Assembly: GCA_963650915.1 (NCBI GenBank)
Contig: CAVJMJ010000001.1
Coordinates: 124,001-188,000 of the forward strand
Direction: 5' to 3'
Source of the DNA: UBA4636 sp963650915
GTDB lineage: Bacteria > Bacillota > Clostridia > Christensenellales > Borkfalkiaceae
Length of the DNA: 64,000 nucleotides
Below the pieces are notes generated by a model that made no database searches, was not told the DNA's origin, and saw nothing but the letters and a program-made list of their open reading frames with translations. Below are positions 44,101 to 52,140 of the stretch, in pieces (the stretch's first letter is position 1; each line of letters opens with the position of its first letter). The translations under genes and the position numbers were made by a program.

Positions 44101-44120
44101 TTAGTAAAACGTTTTAGTAA
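44101..44120. promoter_or_regulatory. LacI-type operator O2
   Basis: Same 20 bases as O1, centred 134 bp away. Position over the start site fits steric repression; the pair would allow looping. Confidence 0.78.
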
Positions 44121-44247
44121 GATGATTTTACCATCAAAAAGGCTTTCTGTCAATACCCTATCGTAAAATTTTTTAATTTTTTTTAAAAAAGTTTGTTGAA
44201 ACGATTAACTTTATCGGTATTTTGAAGAAAAAAGTAAAAGGACGTGT

Positions 44248-45111
44248 ATGAAACTTAAAAAAAGCAAGGTCGATTTTACCGACGACATGTTGCCGAGGTC
44301 GAGAAGACAAATATTTTTTGACATTTATAAAAACCGCTTTTGGCTTGTAACGGGGCTCGGGCTTATCCTTTTTTTGTTTATGGCGCCCCTTATAGTCGTT
44401 TACGCAATCGGCAATTTAAAGGTTTACGAAATCAATTTAAAAGTACAAAACGGCACTCTTTCGACATCCGAAGGGGCAAAAGAAGTTTTCTATATGGTAA
44501 ACGCAAGAAATTTAGCCGTTATCCCCTGTGCGGCGGTGTTTGCGGTAGGGCTTTCGGGAGCAATAGGCGTCATAAGACGGCTCGTGTGGCTTGAAGGTGT
44601 AATATTTTGGTCAGACTTTTTTAAATCGGTAAAAGAAAACGCCTTGTCCTTTTGTTTCGTTGCCGCACTTTTTGCCGCACTCAATTATTTTTTGCAATAT
44701 TTGGCGAGGAGTCTGTATTTTTACGACGGTTTTTCCGTTCAGGCGGCGATATGCTTTTTAATAGCGGCACTCTTACTTATATGCCTTATGGCACCGTCGT
44801 TTATAACTCAAAGCACGGTGTACAACTTGGCTTTTTCGAGTAAACTCAAAAATTCTTTTATGCTTTCGATGAGGAAGCCTCTCGTTTCCTTTTTACTGCT
44901 TATTACAAACGTCGCACCCTACTTAACTTTGATTATCCCCGGTAAGTACACCTTTTTGGCTGTATGTGTGTTGCTTCCGATTTTTATCATGCCTGCGCAA
45001 ATTATTTTAAATACCCTCTGTTGCGACAGCGTTTTGGACGAATTCGTCAACAAACAAAACTTCCCGGAGATTTACAAAAAAGGACTATACAATGCCGAAA
45101 ATAACGACTGA
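44248..45111 (+). CDS. DUF624/YesL-like membrane protein
   Basis: 287 residues, six or so membrane helices starting FWLVTGLGLILFLFMAPLIVVYAIG. The 'NRFW' entry and overall pattern recall YesL (DUF624), a family found beside carbohydrate ABC importers with unclear role; here it is longer than usual. AAGGA before the ATG. First gene of a four-gene operon whose promoter carries O2. Confidence 0.65.
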   Translation: MKLKKSKVDFTDDMLPRSRRQIFFDIYKNRFWLVTGLGLILFLFMAPLIVVYAIGNLKVYEINLKVQNGTLSTSEGAKEVFYMVNARNLAVIPCAAVFAVGLSGAIGVIRRLVWLEGVIFWSDFFKSVKENALSFCFVAALFAALNYFLQYLARSLYFYDGFSVQAAICFLIAALLLICLMAPSFITQSTVYNLAFSSKLKNSFMLSMRKPLVSFLLLITNVAPYLTLIIPGKYTFLAVCVLLPIFIMPAQIILNTLCCDSVLDEFVNKQNFPEIYKKGLYNAENND

Positions 45112-45826
45112 CAACCTTTTAAAATATTACGTCGACAAGAAAAAATCGACGGCAACGGCGGTCTTATACAACGTAAACCTTACCGTTCCAGACCGTTCTT
45201 TTACGGTTATAATGGGACCGTCTGGATGCGGAAAAACAACCCTTTTAAGGGCACTCGTCGGCATAACGAGTGTGGACGGAGGCAAAGTTTTTTATAACGA
45301 CTTTGACGTTACCGACGAACCCGCGCAAAACAGAAAGGCATCCTATTGCACTCAGGAATACGCCCTTTATCCGCATCTTACGGTATTCGATAACGTCGCC
45401 TACCCCTTAAAAATCGCAAAAGTGCCCGCAGACGAAATAAGACGGCGAGTCGGAAAGGTTTGTTCTCTTACGGGAATACAAAATCTTACGTCAAGGCTAC
45501 CCAAACAACTTTCGGGAGGACAACAACAACGGGTAAGTTTGGCAAGGGCGCTCGTAAAAGAACCCGACGTTCTGTTTTTGGACGAGCCTATGTCCAATTA
45601 CGACGAAAAATTGAGGGAAGAAGGTATTTCGCTGTTTAAAAAATTGCACGAAATGTTGCAAATAACCTTCGTCTACGTTACCCATAACGTAAAAGAGGCG
45701 TTAAAACTTGCCGATTACCTCGTCATAATGGATAACGGTTCGGTAACGCTTCAGGGCAACCCCGACGACCTACTTAAAAAGGAAAAAATTCAAGACTTTC
45801 TCGGTTTATCGGAGAGATTTCAATGA
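45092..45826 (+). CDS. ABC transporter ATPase, MalK-like core without TOBE domain
   Basis: 244 residues. Walker A GPSGCGKTT, Q-loop CTQEYALYPH, signature LSGGQQQR, Walker B VLFLDEP, H-loop VTHN. The sequence is of the sugar-importer (CUT1) type but stops after the nucleotide-binding domain; MalK/UgpC/MsmX proteins usually carry a C-terminal regulatory TOBE part. Overlaps the membrane-protein gene by 20 bases. Since it shares its operator with the divergent importer operon, it may power LplB/LplC; a separate transporter with the DUF624-like protein is the alternative. Confidence 0.85.
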   Translation: MPKITTDNLLKYYVDKKKSTATAVLYNVNLTVPDRSFTVIMGPSGCGKTTLLRALVGITSVDGGKVFYNDFDVTDEPAQNRKASYCTQEYALYPHLTVFDNVAYPLKIAKVPADEIRRRVGKVCSLTGIQNLTSRLPKQLSGGQQQRVSLARALVKEPDVLFLDEPMSNYDEKLREEGISLFKKLHEMLQITFVYVTHNVKEALKLADYLVIMDNGSVTLQGNPDDLLKKEKIQDFLGLSERFQ

Positions 45827-46308
45827 AAAACATTTTTGACGATATCGATATAAACGCGCTAAAAAGAAACAACACTCGTTTTTACCTGATTTTTGCCGTA
45901 ACAACGGCGATTTCGGTCGTCATTTGCCTTTTAGCCGTTATATTTTGGGAAAAATTAGGGAGAATAACGGCACAAACAATAGCAACGCTATTTACCGCTT
46001 TAACGGGTTTTACGGGTGTTTACGGTTTTACCGTATGCGCACACAATAAAAAAATAATTTCTTTTACTCGAGAAATGCAAAACGCCTCTTTAAGCGAGTT
46101 AGAGGGCGTTGTAACCGCAACGGATAAAGAAATTACCACCATGAGCGGTTTGCAATTTTATAATTTTACGGTTAAAAACGATGAACTGGAAAGAAGATTT
46201 TACATTCCCATAAACCAAAATTTTCCAAAAATAGGCAGTAATGTCGTATTAACGTCAAACGGAAAATACCTTGCCTCTATCGAAATAAAGGAGGAGGAAA
46301 ATGAATAG
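45823..46308 (+). CDS. Hypothetical two-helix membrane protein
   Basis: 161 residues, not recognised. Two membrane helices (about 15-38 and 45-68), then a soluble beta-rich tail (LEGVVTATDKEITTMSGLQFYNFTVKNDELERRFYIPI). Overlaps the ATPase gene by 4 bases and the next gene by 8. Confidence 0.6.
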   Translation: MKNIFDDIDINALKRNNTRFYLIFAVTTAISVVICLLAVIFWEKLGRITAQTIATLFTALTGFTGVYGFTVCAHNKKIISFTREMQNASLSELEGVVTATDKEITTMSGLQFYNFTVKNDELERRFYIPINQNFPKIGSNVVLTSNGKYLASIEIKEEENE

Positions 46309-46900
46309 AAAAACCGTACTGTCCTATAGCATCGGTTGGTTTATTGCCGTTATAGTCGTATCGATTTTAGCCTGGCAATTCGCCTTCGACGGAATTTCCG
46401 CTCCTAAAAAATATCAGACTCTTAACGCCTTTATTACGGCGGAAAAATGTAATTTTGTTTTGCTCGAAAACAAATTATCGGCTATCGACGGGGTAAAGTC
46501 GGTAAGCGTGACGGCGTCCTCGGAAAAATCAGACTATTACGGCGACAGGCTTACCACGACCGGGCTTATAAATTCGGATATTTTGATTTTGAATTTATCG
46601 GTCATGCCTCAAAAAAATCTTGACGTACAATTTGCCGAACTTGACGAAAATGTTTTAAAAACTTACGGCATAAACGCCGACGATTATGTTTTTTATACCG
46701 TCGAAGGGAAAAATTACGGCATAGTAGTTTACGATAAGGAAAACGGAATAAATTTGTTCGACGGAATAATCGAGTTTGACGAAAATGAAAAATTCGTTTT
46801 GTCGCTAAGCACTTATCGCCCGAACGCAGTCACCGACCATAACACAAAAAACACCTCGGACAACGCCTATAAAGCACTGAAAATACTTTTGTCTTTATAA
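46301..46900 (+). CDS. Hypothetical membrane-anchored protein
   Basis: 199 residues, not recognised. One N-terminal membrane helix (SIGWFIAVIVVSILAWQFAF), remainder outside or inside as a soluble domain. GGAGG precedes the ATG, inside the previous gene. Last gene of the operon; terminator at 46990. Confidence 0.6.
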   Translation: MNRKTVLSYSIGWFIAVIVVSILAWQFAFDGISAPKKYQTLNAFITAEKCNFVLLENKLSAIDGVKSVSVTASSEKSDYYGDRLTTTGLINSDILILNLSVMPQKNLDVQFAELDENVLKTYGINADDYVFYTVEGKNYGIVVYDKENGINLFDGIIEFDENEKFVLSLSTYRPNAVTDHNTKNTSDNAYKALKILLSL

Positions 46901-46989
46901 TTCGAAAACTGTACTTTGGGCACGAGAGCGAAATTGTCTTTGGTATTTTATAATCTTGTTTTTGTCGAATAAAAAAATTCTTGTAATTA

Positions 46990-47028
46990 GGCAAATTTGT
47001 CATTATAATACGGCAAATTTGCCTTTTT
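46990..47028 (+). terminator. Terminator of the plus-strand ABC operon
   Basis: GGCAAATTTG / CAAATTTGCC 10-bp stem followed by TTTTTG. Confidence 0.85.
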
Positions 47029-47185
47029 GTCTAATAAAAATTTTCTTTGAAATCGAACAACTTTGTTTTCGTGTAGGATGAACGAGTTTTTTTGGTATAG
47101 AACCTGTTTGCCTTTACGGAAAATATTTTTATTTAAAATCGAATAACTTTATTTTTATAATTAAACAATTTGTTGACAAATCAAT

Positions 47186-47225
47186 AAAAAAGTGCCGATA
47201 ATCGACTTATATCGGCACTTTTTTA
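47186..47225 (-). terminator. Terminator of antiporter-mgtC operon
   Basis: AAAAGTGCCGATA / TATCGGCACTTTT 13-bp stem, 9-base loop (ATCGACTTA) with T/A tracts both sides; related to the dispersed GATAATCGACTTAT element. Confidence 0.85.
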
Positions 47226-47333
47226 AAAATTAAACTATGAATCGTAAAATAGAAATAACCAATAACCGTGAAATGGAAACAATCAAAAATCGAATACTTT
47301 GAAGCACGGTTATAAGTAAAAATTACGATAATT

Positions 47334-48050
47334 TTAATCGAGTTCTTCGACGCAATTTACGTATTCGAGTTCGGAGAGGGCGGCTATTATATCGTCGTGC
47401 TTTACGAACTTTTTAAAGTTACCCGAAACTATGGTAAGCGAAATAGAATAAACGTATAGTCCGCTATTCAGATAAGCCGTGTTTAATTCGATGTCGTCTA
47501 TTTTCAAGCCCAATTTTCTTACTGTGTTCAAAAAGTCCGGAAGCGACGTCTTGCTTTTTAGTTCGAGATGAATTTCAAAATGATTCGAACGACGCTTGAA
47601 GCCGTATTCGAGTTTCATAAACAACGACAGACACGCCATAAAGGCTATAAACGACAGTACCGCCGCCGTATATAGATCAAGACCTATGAGTACGGCAACC
47701 AAACTCATTCCCCATAAAGCAATCGAAGTGGTAAGTCCTTTTAACTGACTTTTGGAACTATACAATATCGTGTTGGAACTTACTACGGCTATACCCACGA
47801 TCGTTGCGCCGATGACCACCGAAAAATGAGAATTCAATTTTCCTATAATATAACCGTCTATCATACCCGCAAGGGTTGCTATAAGCGATACGAGCATAAA
47901 AGTTCTTAAACCTGCGGCGTGCCTTTTGGTTGCCCTTTCGCAACCGATTATCGCGCCCAATACAAGGGATAAGCAAAGTTTGAAAACGATACCCCACACG
48001 TTAAAACCAAGGCACCAATCGCCCAATAAATTTGCTATATAATCATTCAT
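47334..48050 (-). CDS. MgtC/SapB family membrane protein
   Basis: 238 residues. Five membrane helices with GAIIGCERATKRHAAGLRTFMLV, the MgtC signature, and a C-terminal ACT-like cytoplasmic domain (EIHLELKSKTSLPDFLNTVRKLGLKIDDIEL). MgtC proteins act in magnesium homeostasis and ATP-synthase regulation in pathogens; role here is unknown. Five bases behind the antiporter gene. Confidence 0.88.
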   Translation of the reverse strand: MNDYIANLLGDWCLGFNVWGIVFKLCLSLVLGAIIGCERATKRHAAGLRTFMLVSLIATLAGMIDGYIIGKLNSHFSVVIGATIVGIAVVSSNTILYSSKSQLKGLTTSIALWGMSLVAVLIGLDLYTAAVLSFIAFMACLSLFMKLEYGFKRRSNHFEIHLELKSKTSLPDFLNTVRKLGLKIDDIELNTAYLNSGLYVYSISLTIVSGNFKKFVKHDDIIAALSELEYVNCVEELD

Positions 48051-48055
48051 TTTCC

Positions 48056-49504
48056 TTACCTCCTGTTTATAAATTTTCTGTTTTTGTCGCTACTATAAAG
48101 CAATTCTTCCGAAGTAACCTCGTCGGATTGTTCCGCCGCGTCGCAAAAAGCCTTTTCTTCTTCGCTTCTTGCGTAATTATCTCGGTCGATTTCTTTTTGG
48201 ATTTCGTTAAGTTTTTCTATCAAAATTTCCCTTTGCGTCTTTTCGGGCTTCGTAACCTCTTTAGGTTGTTCGACGTCGTTACCTATCGAGCCGGAAAGCG
48301 TAAGTGCGAGTTTTGCCATTGCGGGACCTATAAGTTCGTATAAAATACTCGACGACATAATTATCGTTTGTATTACCGTGCCGACGTCTCCGCCGATGGT
48401 TCTGGCGGCAAGTTCGGATAGACCTATCGCAACGCCCGCCTGCGGTATAAGGGCAAGCCCCATGGCGTAAGTCGTTCTTTTTGGCTTTTTGCAAATTTTG
48501 CAACCCAAAAATGCACCGAGGTACTTACCGAGTATTCTTACGACGAAGTATAGGCAACCAATCAATATAAGAGATACCCCCGCTATGCTCGAGCTTGTGT
48601 TAAAAAGCGTGTCGAGTTTGAAAGTCATACCCGATCTTACGAAGAACATCAAAAGTATGGGCGGAGAAAAGTAATTGAGTTGCTTAAATAATTTATCGTC
48701 GCCCGACAGATTTATGTAAACGGCACCCATTACCATACATGCAAGTAACGGAGAAACGTTTAGCGCGGCACCTACACCGCAAAGGGAGAACAACAAAGCA
48801 ATCGAAACGATAAGTCTGTTATCGGTAGAACGCTTTTGCATAAGCACTTTCAATATAACGCCCGTTACACCGCCTAAAATCAACATTAAAATGTTGTACA
48901 AAAACGGCAAAAGCACCGTTTTTGTATCGACGTACCCCGAAACCGTTGCCATTGCGACGGAAATTGCTATACTGAAGGCAAACAGCGACACTACGTCGTC
49001 GAACGCCACTATCGATATAAGAGTATCTACGAAATCGCCTCTTGCCTTCGTCTGCCTGATGGTCATAAGCGTCGATGCGGGTGCGGTTGCCGAAGCAAGC
49101 GCCGACAATACGAGCGAAAAAGCAAGACCGAGATTAAGTATAAAATAGGTCAATACGAACACCAATAAAGACGCCATAAGCGATTCTAATACGGTAAGAA
49201 TCAATAATTGCTTTCCCTTGCCCTTAAAGGACGAAACTTTAAAAAATTCGCCTGCCGAAAATGCTATGAAGGCAAGCGCGACGTCAGATATGAAAGCCGA
49301 ACCCTCTATAACGTTTTCGGGTACGGCGTTTAGGCAAAACGGTCCGATAATTATCCCCGCCAAAATGTAAGCGGTAACGTTCGGGAGTTTTAATAGTTTC
49401 GTTAGCCTCGTCATTAAAAAGCCCGATAAAAGCACTATTGCTATTGCCAAAATTACGGCGGAGACCGGCGAAGTTGCCTGCAACTTTTGATAAAATTCAG
49501 TCAA
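48056..49504 (-). CDS. Kef-type (CPA2) cation:proton antiporter
   Basis: 482 residues. About 12 membrane helices; LTKLLKLPNVTAYILAGIIIGP start, FIAFSAGEFFKV (the usual position of 'G.E'), ASATAPASTLMTIRQTKARG with two conserved acidic exchangers replaced by A-P-A..., IVAFDDVVSLFAF supplying DD. A cytoplasmic C-terminal tail (about 390-482) is charged and lacks a TrkA-N domain. Exchanges Na+ or K+ for H+. Expressed with mgtC behind a structured leader. Confidence 0.85.
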   Translation of the reverse strand: MTEFYQKLQATSPVSAVILAIAIVLLSGFLMTRLTKLLKLPNVTAYILAGIIIGPFCLNAVPENVIEGSAFISDVALAFIAFSAGEFFKVSSFKGKGKQLLILTVLESLMASLLVFVLTYFILNLGLAFSLVLSALASATAPASTLMTIRQTKARGDFVDTLISIVAFDDVVSLFAFSIAISVAMATVSGYVDTKTVLLPFLYNILMLILGGVTGVILKVLMQKRSTDNRLIVSIALLFSLCGVGAALNVSPLLACMVMGAVYINLSGDDKLFKQLNYFSPPILLMFFVRSGMTFKLDTLFNTSSSIAGVSLILIGCLYFVVRILGKYLGAFLGCKICKKPKRTTYAMGLALIPQAGVAIGLSELAARTIGGDVGTVIQTIIMSSSILYELIGPAMAKLALTLSGSIGNDVEQPKEVTKPEKTQREILIEKLNEIQKEIDRDNYARSEEEKAFCDAAEQSDEVTSEELLYSSDKNRKFINRR

Positions 49505-49517
49505 TTTTCCATCCTCC

Positions 49518-49645
49518 TCGATATATCTTTCTATATATATTGAAACCGAATTATTGAAAACGACCGAACGGCGGGTTTGTGCGGTAAAAGGGCTCGAACG
49601 GCGGTTTTACGGCAATAAATATACATCGGTTTCAAAGTATATCGA
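49518..49645 (-). promoter_or_regulatory. Highly structured leader RNA upstream of antiporter-mgtC (candidate riboswitch)
   Basis: Four nested stems on the minus strand: TCGATATA (49645-49638) with TATATCGA (49525-49518), next to the GGAGG RBS; TTGAAACCGA (49635-49626) with TCGGTTTCAA (49549-49540), a perfect 10-bp helix; TTATTG with CAATAA (49613-49618 / 49551-49556); GTAAAA with TTTTAC (49605-49610 / 49584-49589). CCGCCGTTCG occurs twice inside. The outer stem starts at the predicted transcription start. No known riboswitch class recognised. Confidence 0.6.
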
Positions 49646-49647
49646 CT

Positions 49648-49676
49648 ATTTTACACTAAAAAAAGGGTAATGTCAA
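49648..49676 (-). promoter_or_regulatory. Promoter of antiporter-mgtC
   Basis: Reverse strand TTGACA (49676-49671), 17-base spacer, TAAAAT (49653-49648). Confidence 0.85.
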
Positions 49677-49824
49677 CATTAAAATCGAGTTTTTTAGTTT
49701 TTATACACATAATGCCTATTTGTACAAAAAGATACAAAACCTAAGGTTTTGTCGATTAAATTACAACCGTAAAGCGATTAAATTACAACCGTAAACGTAA
49801 AAAAAGCGTTATGCCGTCTACGCT

Positions 49825-50400
49825 TTATCGGGGCGGTAACGATCGGTCGAGAAAATCAAAGTTGCCTTCCAAAAAGAATTTGTAGTCTCGGGTTTTTGCT
49901 TCGGCGTATTCTTTTTTTATCATTCTTTTAATATCGTCGAGTTCCTTTTCGGTAAGGCTTTCGTAGGGTTTGAAATCGATTGTTTTTAGTGAGATGAGTT
50001 TTAAAATATACTCGTAAGCGTCGGCAATGTATTCTTGCTTTAAAACTTTTACTGGCTTATCGCAAGTATATGCAAACGGTATGTTTTCAAGCTTAGTAAA
50101 ATCATCCGAAACGACGGTATAAATATATCCGAAAACGCCTCTATAGGTCGATTTAAGGGCATTTTTGTAATATTCTTCGATTCTTAATTTGTCATGAGAA
50201 AACCCGTAACTTGCCCACTTATAATATCTGTCGAGCGGTTCATGCATAGAAGAAAGCCAAAATTTTTCGACGGCGTTCGAAAGATAAACGCAAACGTTTG
50301 CTTTTTTTGAAGAAAAGTAGCATAGCGGTTTGTCGTGATTGGATATTCTCGGCTCGATATATTCGATTTCGCCGATTTTTGAGGCGTGGTACAATATCAT
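49825..50400 (-). CDS. Hypothetical protein with an ADP-ribosyltransferase-like N-terminal motif
   Basis: 191 residues, not securely recognised. Starts MILYHASKIGEIEYIEPRISNHDKPLCYFS; the LYHAS ... EPR ... PLCYFS order recalls small ART-fold or 2'-phosphotransferase-like domains (H-Y-x series), but the remaining catalytic residues cannot be assigned with confidence. Single gene beside the repeat island. Confidence 0.5.
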   Translation of the reverse strand: MILYHASKIGEIEYIEPRISNHDKPLCYFSSKKANVCVYLSNAVEKFWLSSMHEPLDRYYKWASYGFSHDKLRIEEYYKNALKSTYRGVFGYIYTVVSDDFTKLENIPFAYTCDKPVKVLKQEYIADAYEYILKLISLKTIDFKPYESLTEKELDDIKRMIKKEYAEAKTRDYKFFLEGNFDFLDRSLPPR

Positions 50401-50711
50401 ATAGCATTCCTCGCTTTGTTTTTATTATCTTATAGATTGCATTTATTATGCCAACCGTTATATATTTAATAACGTTGTTGTTTAAACGGTATTGGCGGGC
50501 AAAAAAAGCACGAATTTAAACGGTACGGACGGGCATAAATGATCTGAGTTTAAACAATATGGCGAGCATAAAAGCCCGAGTTTAAACGGAGTGCGTATGC
50601 GCAAAAAGCCGAATCTGCTTTTTTGCTATTAAAAAATCTTGATTGTTTTTTAAAATCTTTTTTGCTTTTTTAAAATGGCACTTTGTTTGCTTTTTAAAAG
50701 GTCATTTTGTT

Positions 50712-50906
50712 TATATTAAACATAAAAGTGCCTCTATAGGTCGGTTATCGACACTTTTTAAAAAACAAAACACAAACAGCAAATTAAAATACCCGTGTTT
50801 TTAGATGAAAACATGTTTTTAGTTACACTTGTTTTAAAAAATACTTTTTTTGTTTATCTTAAACAAAAAAATGCCTCTATAGGTCGGTTATCGACACTTT
50901 TTAAAA
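50712..50906. repeat. Two copies of a CCTCTATAGGTCGG element
   Basis: Segments 50712-50763 and 50852-50906 both contain TGCCTCTATAGGTCGGTTAT then CGACACTTTTTAAAAAA, about 140 bp apart, embedded in TTTGTTTAT..TTAAAC flanks. Confidence 0.8.
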
Positions 50907-51341
50907 AATACTTTATCGGAACGTTCTATTATTTTGCATGGTATTAAACGATATAAATTCCGTTGTCGTTTACGTTTTTTGTATGCACGATTACAAAAAC
51001 GCAACAAATAATATTTTTTAACGACACATTCGTTAAGCAATCGGTTAATATCTTATATCAAATAATATCACATAATCGATAATTTTTCAAATATTTTACG
51101 TCGGCTGACAAAACGCCTATTAAATCAATTTTATAGGTACACAGTTACGTTAGATGTTCTTCTACGTTAAAATTCGCCCGTGGCGAGGGTGAAACCTTTC
51201 CATTTGTGAAACCTTTCTGTGGACTAATCATTTCCGTGAACCAAGCATTTCCGTGAACTAAGCCTTTCCGTAGGTCATCCTGAGCTTGTCGAAGGATCCA
51301 GCGGCAAAGCCGCGCATATTATATAATTTGCCATTCCTTGT

Positions 51342-51393
51342 TAGCCTTCACCCGGTAGGGGCAAGGGGGATCTCTTTGCGGTGGATGAGGTTG
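51342..51393. repeat. Inverted, diverged copy of the 149-bp element
   Basis: AGCCTTCACCCGGTAGGGGC and GGTGGATGAGGTTG are the reverse complement of the CAACCTCATCC...GGTGAAGGCTTG part of the three direct copies. Confidence 0.8.
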
Positions 51394-51560
51394 ACTATAT
51401 AATTTGTCATTCCTTATCTACCCCTTTTGTGCAAAGAGGGGTGTCGATGAAATCGACGGGGTGATTGTCGTAATAAACGTTATTCCCTTATGCGGCTAAC
51501 GCCCGGATGTTTCGACTACGCTTGCGCTCCGCTCAACATGACGTAATAAGGTAGGGGAGT

Positions 51561-52005
51561 TAATATAAACTTTACAGTTATATAAATCGTCCAACCTCAT
51601 CCGTCTCTACGAGACACCTTCCCCTACCAGGTGAAGGCTTGCTGACGCTCAATATAACTAAAAAGTAACTATAATCGACTTATAGAAGGACTTTTACTGT
51701 TAATCACATGTTAATAAACTTTACAATTACATAGACCGCCCAACCTCATCCGTCTCTACGAGACACCTTCCCCTACCAGGTGAAGGCTTGCTGACGCTCA
51801 ATATAACTAAAAAGTAACTATAATCGACTTATAGAAGGACTTTTACTGTTAATCACATGTTAATAAACTTTACAATTACATAGACCGCCCAACCTCATCC
51901 GTCTCTACGAGACACCTTCCCCTACCAGGTGAAGGCTTGCTGACGCTCAACATGACTAAAAAGTGACAATAATCGGCTTATAGGTGGACTTTTAATGCGT
52001 TATAA
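51561..52005. repeat. 149-bp element in three direct tandem copies
   Basis: CCAACCTCATCCGTCTCTAC recurs at 51591, 51740 and 51889: exact 149-bp spacing. Each copy carries GTCTC/GAGAC and CCTTC/GAAGG mini-hairpins. The first two copies end with the TAATCGACTTATAGAAGGAC element, the third with a TAATCGGCTTATAGGTGGAC variant. Confidence 0.92.
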
Positions 52006-52090
52006 CCGGTGAATACACATAAGTTAATATAATCTTTTATCATTACTTTGATAAGCCTTTTACCTATTCCTATGGTAATATTTGTATAGA

Positions 52091-52140
52091 AAAAGGACAC
52101 GGCAAATTACGATGTTGCGTAACTTGTGGTGTCCTCTTTT
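52091..52140. other. Isolated 50-nt hairpin
   Basis: AAAAGGACAC and GTGTCCTCTTTT form the outer arms; CAAATTACG and CGTAACTTG (one mismatch) the inner arms; loop ATGTTG. T-run at the right end, A-run at the left. No adjacent gene, so either an orphan terminator or a small structured RNA. Confidence 0.55.

Larger units (their letters stand above)
43876..44247. promoter_or_regulatory. Divergent control region of the riboside locus
   Basis: Contains both palindromic operators, a plus-strand promoter, an inverted repeat CAAAAC/GTTTTG (43948-43963), an 8-bp stem GCACCGAC/GTCGGTGC (43997-44016) and two CGATAACGATT direct repeats (43895-43920). No clear minus-strand -35/-10 pair was found, though rbsK must be transcribed from here. 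Confidence 0.7.
46901..47333. other. Intergenic between converging operons; no gene seen
   Basis: AT-rich, with two terminators (46990-47028 and 47186-47225) and no open frame with an RBS. Confidence 0.7.

Noticed and set aside
51561..52005. Possible CRISPR array or duplicated gene
   Set aside because: The 149-bp units are repeated end to end without spacers and have no open frame.
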